Of a stretch of 64,000 nt of DNA, positions 60,501 through 64,000 are shown in pieces. The position numbers and the translations under genes are program-made. Position 1 is the first letter of the stretch, and every line of letters begins with the position of its first letter. This DNA is from Mycteria americana. Taxonomy: Eukaryota > Chordata > Aves > Ciconiiformes > Ciconiidae. The stretch lies in assembly GCF_035582795.1 (NCBI RefSeq), contig NC_134396.1, positions 31,725,683-31,789,682 of the forward strand, given 5' to 3'. The notes under the pieces were generated by a model that saw only the letters and a list, made by a program, of their open reading frames with translations, did no database searches and was not told the DNA's origin.

Positions 60501-62919
60501 TGTATCCTTTCCACAGTGGAGTCAGTGAAAGCTTTGCTTTAAGGATCAAAGATTTGTATTTCAGTTTACTTGAATGTGTGTCATCTCCCAGATACATTTC
60601 AGCTGCATCATTTTCCCCCTTAACAAAAAGTCGGCATGACTGGCATAAGAACTGAAATATATGAAATGGTGTCTGCAGCTTCTGCATTGCAATGGAAACT
60701 ATGGGGCAGTAGTATCATGAAGAGGTCTCAGATGTCCTTTACATGGAGGTAGACTTTTTAGTTGGAAATTTAGTAATGTATCTCCGTGAAAATAATGAAG
60801 AGTATTCTGTTTCTTGCTGGGGCAAATGAGGAGCACATGCCATTGCTGTGCTCTGCTCTGATTTCCATGCCAATCATGCTCTATATGTCCTTCACTTTCA
60901 GTCTGCGAAACCAATGAAGACTGTCCTCCTGGCTCCTTCCTCACACCGTTCCTCCAAGCTGTCTACCTCTTTGTGCAGTACATCATCATGGTCAACTTGC
61001 TTATTGCTTTCTTTAAGTAGGTACCATGGTATATTGCTGCAAAAGCAAAAGCAACAGCAACTAATAGATGTTCTGCCAACACTTCCACAAAAGCCCTTCT
61101 CCAAAAAGGCCCCAGCAGGGGCATGTTGGTGGTTGTTACCCCATCTTTCATGGGGGTCTGGTGAATAAAAAAGAATGGTGTAAGCAAGAGGGTGGGAAGA
61201 AGGGGATGGTGAGCAGACACCTAAACTCTTTTGCCATGTAAACAGAATCTGACTTTGAAAGTGGACAACTCCAGTTGGCAAACAAGCAACAGTAATTCAG
61301 CTCTGAAGTAATTTGTCCTTTGTTCCTAAAAGTTGTATTTGTTGTGCTGAGAGCCTATATAATGTTTGTCATAGGGTAGCCCAAATTTTAAATTGGCAGA
61401 TAAGTGGAGAAGGTATTCAAGGGCAGAGGATAATGACTTTGTAGGAGCATGCTCCTCCTTTAGGAAATAATTTGAAAATTCCTGTTGTTTGGTGCAGTTT
61501 GGTATGTTCTAGACTGAAATCTAACTGTAGTGTTTTTAATTATCTACTTTTTAATGTCTGATGCCAGAGGACGAAGGGTCTTTGTAGTAATTCTATAGTA
61601 ATTTGTAGTAATTCTATAGTAATTAATCAGTGTCTTTATAGTAATTCTACCCTTTCAAGTTTTGACAGGGAAACCCTTGTAGTGGATCAAGTTCTGTAGA
61701 ATATTAGTAAAGAGCAGTCTAACCCAAGTAGTTAATTATTTTTTCCTAGAGTTCTAATATTTCTGGGGAAGAAAAAGTCAGCTGTAGGTTAAAAAAATTT
61801 CAAATGAAGAAATGTACTGATTAATATTCAAGAAAACGGAACGATCAAAACTTGTTCTATTCCCACTTCCAATTAGAAATCTCTTTTCTGAAATTGTGGC
61901 AAGGCATCAATTTTTTTTTTAATACACAGCTGTGAAATTTGAATTATTTCTAGATTTAAACCTTCAGCAATGATGATATGTTAAATCTTCTGCCTAGTGA
62001 TTTCATTGTTCCAGAAGTGGGACCGAAAATGGGTACGAGGACTATATTTAATTACAATCCCAGAAGCAAAGCTGATGTTTTTGTGATTATATGCTGGGTG
62101 TGTAAGTACGATGGTGCAACTGAAATTACAGGGCCAGAAACCACAAAGCTGCTTTCCTGTACTTGGGTCTACGATAGTAGATACAGGAAATTATTCAGTG
62201 CAACAACAGTCATGATTAGTAACATCACAGCTCCAAAGAGTACCCTGCAGAAGAATTGCTCATGTAGGTGCCTCTTGCAGCAAGTGTTTTGTTTAGGGGC
62301 AGTGCACTGAAGAGCAGCAGAACTGTTTTGTTAACACTCTTTCCTTAGCCTGACTCTTACATTTAATCCAGTCCAAAGAGGCAGACAATGTTGAATTCTC
62401 AGTTAGGCTATGTATTAAAGTTTAAATAATCTGGCTGAGATTTCAAAGCGACTTCAGGGATTTTTTTTGCCCAGTTCCCATTAATGTGAATGGGAATTGG
62501 ATCTCCAAATCCGTTAGGCAGCTTTGAAGATCTCATTCTCAGTGCACTAGCTGCAGGCACATGCTGCTGCTTTGTTAAATGAAAGTTGCTAAGCTGATTT
62601 ACCTCACTGGAGGGATGGGACTTTTCTTCAGTGTCAAATTAGATCTGTAGACAAGCATCTTGTGCTGTATTGGGAGTATTCCTCACAGGAGCCCTCCTTC
62701 TTCCTCTGTCTCTTCTCAGTAATGTTTATTATGATTTGAAATCCATATCGAACAAGCTCTGGAAGTACAACCGGTACCGCTACATTATGACCTATCATGA
62801 GAAGCCATGGCTGCCTCCACCTTTCATCCTTCTGAGCCACATTGGACTTCTGATAAACCGCATCTTCCACCATCGGCCTCCAAACGAGCTGGATCAAGAG
62901 GAGGGTGACGTTGGACTAA
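9526..62919 (+). CDS. TRPM6: TRPM6 gene, coding exons 1-24 (3' part outside window)
   Basis: Spans the coding exons of a melastatin TRP channel. TRPM6 is a divalent cation channel (Mg2+, Ca2+) of epithelial apical membranes with a C-terminal alpha-kinase, working alone or with TRPM7 in magnesium uptake. I joined 24 exons by GT-AG sites, reading phase and homology; they total 3400 nt (1133 codons plus one base) with no in-frame stop. TRPM6 is preferred over TRPM7/1/3 because TRPM6-like stretches recur: [65 protein letters not shown]. Human TRPM6 is about 2022 residues, so roughly the last 44% (coiled coil, serine-rich linker, kinase) is missing past the right edge. Upstream neighbours expected from human synteny were not found in the first 9 kb. 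Confidence 0.97.
9553..19769 (+). other. TRPM6: TRPM6 intron 1 (about 10.2 kb)
   Basis: No homology-supported exon. It holds an exon-like open segment at 10216-10341, a perfect 11-bp hairpin at 15130-15159, and a stretch near 12360-12420 that resembles an old palindromic amniote repeat. No CR1 copy was recognised. Confidence 0.6.
15130..15159. repeat. Perfect 11-bp stem hairpin
   Basis: GTCCTCCAAAA (15130-15140) and TTTTGGAGGAC (15149-15159) are exact inverted repeats around an 8-base loop, in a locally GC-rich patch of TRPM6 intron 1. Confidence 0.9.
19770..19849 (+). CDS. TRPM6: TRPM6 exon 2
   Basis: Reads [20 protein letters not shown] and on through SSKDPH, ending with AG of an Arg codon before GTAAAA. 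It matches the conserved TRPM6/TRPM7 start (SQKSWI...KREC..IIPSSK.PHR). The acceptor is CTTTTCAG/TCC in phase 0. This is the common exon onto which alternative first exons are spliced in human TRPM6. Residues 10-35 of the model. An overlapping open frame in another register is not the coding one. Confidence 0.95.
19850..20690 (+). other. TRPM6: TRPM6 intron 2
   Basis: Short intron of 841 bp; nothing recognised in it. Confidence 0.85.
20691..20729 (+). CDS. TRPM6: TRPM6 exon 3 (39 nt micro-sized exon)
   Basis: Encodes [12 protein letters not shown] between a base completing the Arg of exon 2 and AG of the next Arg codon. It matches human [12 protein letters not shown]. Acceptor TTTATCACAG, donor GTAGGA. 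Phases fit exactly with exons 2 and 4. The three cysteines are conserved across TRPM6 and TRPM7. Residues 36-48. Confidence 0.95.
23189..24600 (-). mobile_element. CR1 LINE, older 5'-truncated copy
   Basis: About 1.4 kb, GC-rich. On the minus strand translated pieces resemble CR1 ORF2: near 24560-24310 a region like the reverse-transcriptase lead-in ([34 protein letters not shown]), near 24190-24120 [18 protein letters not shown] (like the VYLDFSKAFDTVSH motif). The left end carries the CR1 3' region (GGATCACAGGGTAACTCAGG type). Frameshifts and stops break the ORF, so it is dead. Divergence suggests an older subfamily than the other copies here. Confidence 0.85.
25984..26440 (-). mobile_element. 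CR1 LINE 3' fragment
   Basis: About 455 bp. The left end has the CR1 3' terminus in reverse (AGAATCACAGAATCGCATAGG), and the minus-strand frame 26413-26066 encodes the ORF2 C-terminus ([53 protein letters not shown]). Typical 5' truncation of a LINE insertion. Confidence 0.95.
27252..27290. repeat. (GTTT)n simple repeat
   Basis: Imperfect GTTT/TTTG tetranucleotide run in intron 3. Confidence 0.85.
28002..28068 (-). mobile_element. CR1 3' terminal fragment next to exon 4
   Basis: About 67 bp matching the CR1 3' end in reverse (CACAGAATCACAGCATGG, then TTGGGTTGGAAGGAATC and GATCATCTAGTCCAATCCC). It ends about 240 bp upstream of the exon 4 acceptor. Confidence 0.85.
28312..28492 (+). CDS. TRPM6: TRPM6 exon 4
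   Basis: Begins with the last base of an Arg codon then [17 protein letters not shown], through [18 protein letters not shown] and [13 protein letters not shown]; donor GTAATA. The acceptor is TTTTTAACATGAG. Human TRPM6 reads [17 protein letters not shown] and INFQDGEHTHHAK. An ATG overlaps the acceptor (28308) but is intronic; translation does not start here. Residues 49-109, start of the TRPM homology region. Confidence 0.97.
28847..29060 (+). CDS. TRPM6: TRPM6 exon 5
   Basis: Encodes [18 protein letters not shown], then [37 protein letters not shown] and [16 protein letters not shown]. Acceptor TTTCTTCCAG, donor GTAATA after one base of a Gly codon. This is the most conserved block of the TRPM N-terminal homology region ([19 protein letters not shown]). 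Residues 110-180. Confidence 0.98.
29917..30041 (+). CDS. TRPM6: TRPM6 exon 6
   Basis: Encodes [35 protein letters not shown] and RDLIGKD; acceptor TATCTGTTTAG, donor GTGAGT. HVGDALK and [15 protein letters not shown] match human TRPM6. Residues 181-222. Confidence 0.97.
30827..30998 (+). CDS. TRPM6: TRPM6 exon 7
   Basis: Encodes [37 protein letters not shown] and [20 protein letters not shown]; acceptor TTTTCTTAG, donor GTGAGT after one base of Arg. VVCLYQTL and TLNSMHSHF are TRPM6-like and distinguish it from TRPM7 (VVAPYQTL). Residues 223-279. Confidence 0.97.
32335..32509 (+). CDS. TRPM6: TRPM6 exon 8
   Basis: Encodes [39 protein letters not shown] and [18 protein letters not shown]. 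Acceptor GTTTTGAAACAG, donor GTGAGT. Human TRPM6 is three residues shorter at the ASP AVP position (VKDKDPVVV), where the bird resembles TRPM7 and TRPM1. Residues 280-337. Confidence 0.96.
33119..33135. repeat. (TA)n microsatellite
   Basis: A short TA dinucleotide run in intron 8. Confidence 0.9.
33874..33997 (+). CDS. TRPM6: TRPM6 exon 9
   Basis: Encodes [36 protein letters not shown] and EHRES; acceptor CTGTTTTTCAG, donor [20 protein letters not shown] and LF.ILMECM.HR match human TRPM6. Residues 338-379. Confidence 0.97.
33998..36332 (+). other. TRPM6: TRPM6 intron 9
   Basis: Mostly occupied by one 1.5-kb minus-strand CR1 (34447-35915). The flanks hold nothing recognised. Confidence 0.85.
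34447..35915 (-). mobile_element. CR1 LINE, 5'-truncated, relatively young
   Basis: About 1.47 kb. On the minus strand the reverse-transcriptase part (35960-35266) shows [50 protein letters not shown] and SVDDTKLSG, where the usual F/YADD is replaced by SVDD. After a frameshift the C-terminal part (35082-34537) shows [30 protein letters not shown] and [20 protein letters not shown]. The 3' terminus lies at the left. Stops, the frameshift and the altered active site make it inactive. Confidence 0.96.
36333..36405 (+). CDS. TRPM6: TRPM6 exon 10
   Basis: Encodes [18 protein letters not shown] then LTALLK; acceptor CAATTCTAACAG, donor GTAACT after one base of Gly. Human reads [24 protein letters not shown]. 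Residues 380-403. Confidence 0.97.
36526..36626 (+). CDS. TRPM6: TRPM6 exon 11
   Basis: Encodes [34 protein letters not shown]; acceptor TTGTTTCCTAG, donor GTACTA. Human reads [20 protein letters not shown] then IAKKHILIYEQHWK. Intron 10 between it and exon 10 is only 120 bp. Residues 404-437. Confidence 0.97.
36683..36740. repeat. Partial tandem duplication, period 29
   Basis: A 20-base block starting TTTCATATCATTCATGATTT at 36683 recurs exactly at 36712; the remaining nine bases of the unit have diverged. Confidence 0.8.
38611..39772 (-). mobile_element. CR1 LINE, 5'-truncated
   Basis: About 1.16 kb. Minus-strand frames show the end of the reverse transcriptase ([31 protein letters not shown], where ADD has become ADS), then the ORF2 C-terminus ([22 protein letters not shown] region, [38 protein letters not shown]). 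The left end carries the reversed 3' ATTCTATG-type terminus. Frameshifts and the altered active site make it inactive. Forms an inverted pair with the copy to its right. Confidence 0.95.
39850..40209 (+). mobile_element. CR1 LINE 3' fragment, plus orientation
   Basis: About 360 bp, the only plus-strand CR1 found. It reads AAAAGGAGGCTGAGGGGAGA, then encodes [19 protein letters not shown] and [20 protein letters not shown], and ends in the 3' terminal repeat ATGATTCTATGATTCTATG. It is complementary to the 3' part of the minus copy starting 77 bp to the left. Confidence 0.96.
40330..41620 (-). mobile_element. Ancient CR1/L3-like LINE remnant
   Basis: The sequence follows the order of antisense CR1 ORF2 regions at low identity: an 'aactg...agtattcaag' block near 40420, a spacer near 40500-40560, 'cattta..aatactgaacttca' near 40655-40685, 'tatgtcatcagcaaat' near 40757, then weak upstream RT-like stretches to about 41600. 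No frame is intact. The family assignment rests on pattern only. Confidence 0.5.
43179..43313 (+). CDS. TRPM6: TRPM6 exon 12
   Basis: Encodes [37 protein letters not shown] and RLEELYNT; acceptor CCTTCTGGAG, donor GTGAGT. Matches human [18 protein letters not shown] and [18 protein letters not shown]. Residues 438-482. Confidence 0.97.
43836..43889 (+). CDS. TRPM6: TRPM6 exon 13 (54 nt)
   Basis: Encodes [18 protein letters not shown], matching human KQGPTNTLLHHLVQDVKQ. Acceptor TTTTCACACCACAG, donor GTAATA, phase 0 on both sides. Residues 483-500. Confidence 0.97.
46287..46427 (+). CDS. TRPM6: TRPM6 exon 14
   Basis: Encodes [37 protein letters not shown] and [10 protein letters not shown]; acceptor GGTGTTTCAG, donor GTAACT. 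Human reads [13 protein letters not shown] and GRAYRSNYTRKHFRALYN. Residues 501-547. Confidence 0.97.
48258..48344 (+). CDS. TRPM6: TRPM6 exon 15 (variable linker)
   Basis: Encodes [18 protein letters not shown] and [11 protein letters not shown]; human has [21 protein letters not shown]. Donor GTAATA. The acceptor chosen is CATTCCCTTCATCAG/AGT. A second good acceptor 24 nt upstream (CTTTTCTCAG/AGC at 48233) is also in phase 0 and would add eight residues. The coding frame is not the longest open frame here, so the exon is easily missed. Residues 548-576. Confidence 0.88.
49396..49676 (+). CDS. TRPM6: TRPM6 exon 16
   Basis: Encodes [18 protein letters not shown], a basic linker, then [57 protein letters not shown] and SEELKKYS. 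Acceptor ACAAATTTATAG, donor GTATGA after two bases of Arg. The [13 protein letters not shown] block matches TRPM6. Residues 577-669. Confidence 0.97.
50721..50949 (+). CDS. TRPM6: TRPM6 exon 17
   Basis: Encodes [56 protein letters not shown] and [20 protein letters not shown]; acceptor TTTCTGCTCTAG, donor [19 protein letters not shown] is the conserved pre-membrane block of TRPM6/7. Residues 670-746. Confidence 0.98.
51546..51701 (+). CDS. TRPM6: TRPM6 exon 18
   Basis: Encodes [36 protein letters not shown] and [35 protein letters not shown] matches human TRPM6. Acceptor CTCTCTTTTAG; donor GTTAGT, weaker than most here. ILLPPTI is the pre-S1 hydrophobic segment. Residues 747-798. Confidence 0.95.
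51800..51962 (-). mobile_element. MIR SINE remnant
   Basis: Reads like antisense MIR: GTGACCTTGCACAAGTCACT (core-like segment), then a degraded 'tttcctcatctg' region and CTCACAGAATTATAATGAGA near the 5' part. Old, diverged, no target-site duplication visible. Confidence 0.65.
53831..53860. repeat. T-rich (GTTT)n run
   Basis: Short imperfect GTTT repeat in intron 18. Confidence 0.8.
54127..54265 (+). mobile_element. MIR SINE remnant
   Basis: Follows the sense MIR order: TTTTGCAGACGGGGAAAGCG, GACACAGAGTGATTAAGTGA, then GTGGCAGAAATAGGAGTGGA and TTCAGGTCTGCTGACACC. This matches the MIR core ('ttttacagatgaggaaactgaggcacagag', 'gtggcagagc') with the divergence expected of an ancient amniote SINE. 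Confidence 0.75.
54478..54612 (+). CDS. TRPM6: TRPM6 exon 19 (linker into S1)
   Basis: Encodes [19 protein letters not shown], then [20 protein letters not shown] and [14 protein letters not shown] is conserved in TRPM6/7 and leads into S1. The acceptor is TTTTAAAG/AAG, a tandem AAGAAG site. The donor GTTGGT after ACG is weak, but it is the only one in phase with exon 20. Residues 799-843; the first half is the poorly conserved linker. Confidence 0.93.
54803..54819. repeat. Poly(A) tract
   Basis: 17 consecutive A followed by A-rich sequence; no SINE or processed pseudogene recognised upstream. Confidence 0.9.
55657..55785 (+). CDS. TRPM6: TRPM6 exon 20 (S1-S2)
   Basis: Encodes [18 protein letters not shown] (S1, about residues 844-860), the extracellular loop EPRPSVQEW and [16 protein letters not shown] (S2, about 871-886). 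Acceptor GTGTTTTGTAG, donor GTAAGC, phase 0 at both ends. Human reads [18 protein letters not shown] and [13 protein letters not shown]. Confidence 0.98.
57049..57157. mobile_element. MITE-like palindromic remnant with 15-bp terminal inverted repeats
   Basis: GCCCTGATCCTGCAA at 57049-57063 is perfectly reverse-complementary to TTGCAGGATCAGGGC at 57143-57157. The interior (109 bp in all) shows weaker inverted symmetry. The ends resemble old non-autonomous DNA transposons common in reptile and bird genomes; the exact family is not assigned. No clear target-site duplication. Confidence 0.7.
57764..57778. repeat. Poly(A) tract
   Basis: 15 A followed by A-rich sequence, about 120 bp upstream of the exon 21 acceptor. 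Confidence 0.9.
57900..58151 (+). CDS. TRPM6: TRPM6 exon 21 (S3-S4)
   Basis: Encodes [40 protein letters not shown] (S3, about 911-926), [20 protein letters not shown] (S4, about 937-956) and [14 protein letters not shown]. Acceptor CATTCTACTCAG, donor GTAAGT. S4 lacks the regular arginine ladder of voltage-gated channels, as expected for TRPM. Residues 887-970. Confidence 0.98.
59113..59287 (+). CDS. TRPM6: TRPM6 exon 22 (S5 and pore)
   Basis: Encodes [20 protein letters not shown] (S5, about 971-990), [20 protein letters not shown] and the pore helix and filter [18 protein letters not shown]. The GEVYAGE filter (about residues 1020-1026) keeps both acidic residues corresponding to human TRPM6 E1024 and E1029, which govern divalent permeation. 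Acceptor ATGTCTTCCAG, donor GTAAGT. Confidence 0.98.
60902..61016 (+). CDS. TRPM6: TRPM6 exon 23 (outer pore and S6)
   Basis: Encodes [20 protein letters not shown] and [18 protein letters not shown] (S6, about 1044-1066), ending after two bases of Asn. The two cysteines six residues apart (1030, 1036) are placed like the conserved outer-pore cysteine pair of TRPM6/7. Acceptor TTCACTTTCAG, donor GTAGGT. Confidence 0.97.
61581..61622. repeat. Perfect 21-bp tandem duplication
   Basis: Two exact copies of the 21-base unit TTTGTAGTAATTCTATAGTA+A (61581-61601 and 61602-61622), followed by a third partial similar block near 61637. Confidence 0.95.
62435..62536. mobile_element. Degenerate palindromic MITE-like remnant
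   Basis: CTGAGATTTCAAAGC at 62435 is answered by GCTTTGAAGATCTCA at 62521, and the centre holds TTCCCATTAATGTGAATGGGAA. The overall inverted symmetry over about 100 bp matches a family of palindromic non-autonomous DNA elements found in sauropsid genomes. The copy is imperfect and old. Confidence 0.6.
62720..62919 (+). CDS. TRPM6: TRPM6 exon 24 (TRP helix)
   Basis: Encodes [56 protein letters not shown] and [21 protein letters not shown] is the TRP helix and WLPPP the second TRP-box motif; both match human TRPM6. Acceptor CTCTTCTCAG, donor GTAAGC after the first base of a Lys codon. Last exon found in the window. Residues 1067-1133. Confidence 0.98.
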
Positions 62920-64000
62920 GTAAGCAGAGCTAAGCTGGGGACCAAAAGGAATAGCTGATGAGGAATGTTTTGCCAGGCTCCCATCACTTTGTAGCTCAGT
63001 TCCTCCTCCTACAAAAAAAAAAAAGAAAGGAAGTTCTTTGGGTAGGAGGCTGTTTTTATTTGCAAAACTGAATTTAACCTGCCTGTCTGAGAACTCTTGT
63101 AGGAAAAGTGACTAGGGGAACGCTTTGCTTTGTATTTGGCTTTTGCTGTGCTACATACTGTGCATCAGTGAAGTTACATCACAACTCTGAGCTGAAATAC
63201 AGTGACAGCAGGTTTTTCTGTAAGATAGAATAGCCTTATTTTGAAAGTAAACTATACTGGAGGTATACATTTCTGTACATTTGTCCTGAAAAGACCAGCA
63301 ATTCCTTTTTAATTGCCCAGGGAAAGTAGCCACAGAGCCTGAGGACGGAGGAGATCCAGTGATGGCAGATGCAGAGAAAGAGCATAGGGGCCTCCCACCT
63401 CCTCACTGCCTCCTTCCCTTTGTGCACTGGCTCATCACTGCACCTTAATCCCACCTCCTTCGCCCTTCCCAACCTGGACTTCTCCATCCCAGGGTCCTTC
63501 CTAGTGCCTCTTTAAGGCAATGCCGGTTCCCTGTCCCACTGTCGGCAACTCCTGCAGCTCTGCCAGGAGCAGCCCTAGCCATTGCGGGGAGGGAACCACA
63601 AGATGCTGGGATGGGAATGAATGCTCAGTAGTGGGGCTTGGTGGTTGGTGGGATGAGGCTGGGGAATGGGGAGGAGGAGACACTGCTGGCTGTAACCTTA
63701 TCTAAGAAAACTTGGGGGAATATTAGCACATAGTATTATACAGCCTCATCCTTTTTGATGCAATGTACATCCTTGATGCCTGTTAAGAGAGGTGAGCAGA
63801 CCCTGCCTAGGTTATGCTTCACTTAGGATTTTCTCTGCTGAACGTGAATCCCTGAAGATATCTGGCACACTCACAGGTGGTTACAAAGTTAAAAAATGGG
63901 CTTAACTAATCAATGCTGAGCTGCTTTACTGCTGCTCCCAGGCTCAGCTCCTCCATCATGACTGGGTACATCAGCCTGCCTTTGAAGTACCACTTCTTAT
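62920..64000 (+). other. TRPM6: TRPM6 intron 24 (incomplete)
   Basis: No sequence resembling the next expected exon (encoding KLYLSKEDLKKLHDFEEQC in human) is present before the right edge. The block 63340-63700 is GC-richer but matches nothing I recognise. Confidence 0.75.

Larger units (their letters stand above)
58152..62719 (+). other. TRPM6: TRPM6 introns 21-23
   Basis: Contains a perfect 21-bp tandem duplication (61581-61622) and a degenerate palindromic element (62435-62536), both in intron 23. Open frames at 60436-61281 are non-coding shadows or chance. Nothing else recognised. Confidence 0.75.

Noticed and set aside
60898..61281. 127-codon minus-strand open frame over exon 23
   Set aside because: It is antisense to a conserved coding exon and has no recognisable features.
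1..64000. CRISPR arrays, phage, bacterial insertion sequences, tRNA or rRNA genes
   Set aside because: None seen; the sequence is vertebrate and no cloverleaf-like or rRNA-like segment was recognised by eye.

Overview
The window looks like single-copy bird nuclear DNA. It has long introns, GT-AG splicing, several CR1 LINE insertions whose 3' ends carry the ATTCTATG-type repeat typical of avian CR1, and a few old amniote-wide SINE and MITE-like remnants. There are no operons, phages, insertion sequences or CRISPR arrays. The only gene I can identify with confidence is the 5' and central part of TRPM6, a magnesium-permeable TRPM channel fused to an alpha-kinase, on the + strand. The reader's species cannot be named from this sequence. 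In chicken the human 9q21 region carrying TRPM6 corresponds to part of the Z chromosome, so Z linkage is likely, but that is background knowledge and not something visible here.

Layout. 1-4950: no gene recognised; one exon-like start with a strong splice donor at 2924-2953. About 4990-5790: a strong CpG island with an open, well-initiated exon-like segment (5348-5530) ending in a GTGAGG donor. 5800-9250: nothing recognised. 9250-9990: a second GC-rich patch holding the best first coding exon of TRPM6 (9526-9552, nine codons ending RLQ as in the human 1A exon). 9553-64000: TRPM6 introns and exons. I reconstructed 24 coding exons from splice sites, reading phase and similarity to TRPM6/TRPM7. 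Their summed length is 3400 nt, with every phase consistent, giving about 1133 residues: the N-terminal TRPM homology region (exons 2-18), a variable linker (exons 18-19), transmembrane segments S1-S6 with the pore (exons 19-23) and the TRP helix (exon 24). The coiled coil and the alpha-kinase exons lie beyond the right edge. Several short exons were placed by phase and homology alone (exons 1, 2, 3, 15).

Repeats. Four substantial minus-strand CR1 copies (23.2-24.6, 26.0-26.4, 34.4-35.9, 38.6-39.8 kb), a short minus fragment just before exon 4, and one plus-strand CR1 3' end (39.85-40.21 kb) that forms an inverted pair with its neighbour. A much older CR1/L3-like remnant covers about 40.3-41.6 kb. 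Two MIR SINE remnants and two degenerate palindromic MITE-like elements lie in introns 18, 20 and 23.

I see no credible new biological system. The observations most worth following up are the competing candidate first exons of TRPM6, all in phase 0 with exon 2, and the inverted CR1 pairs in and around intron 11.
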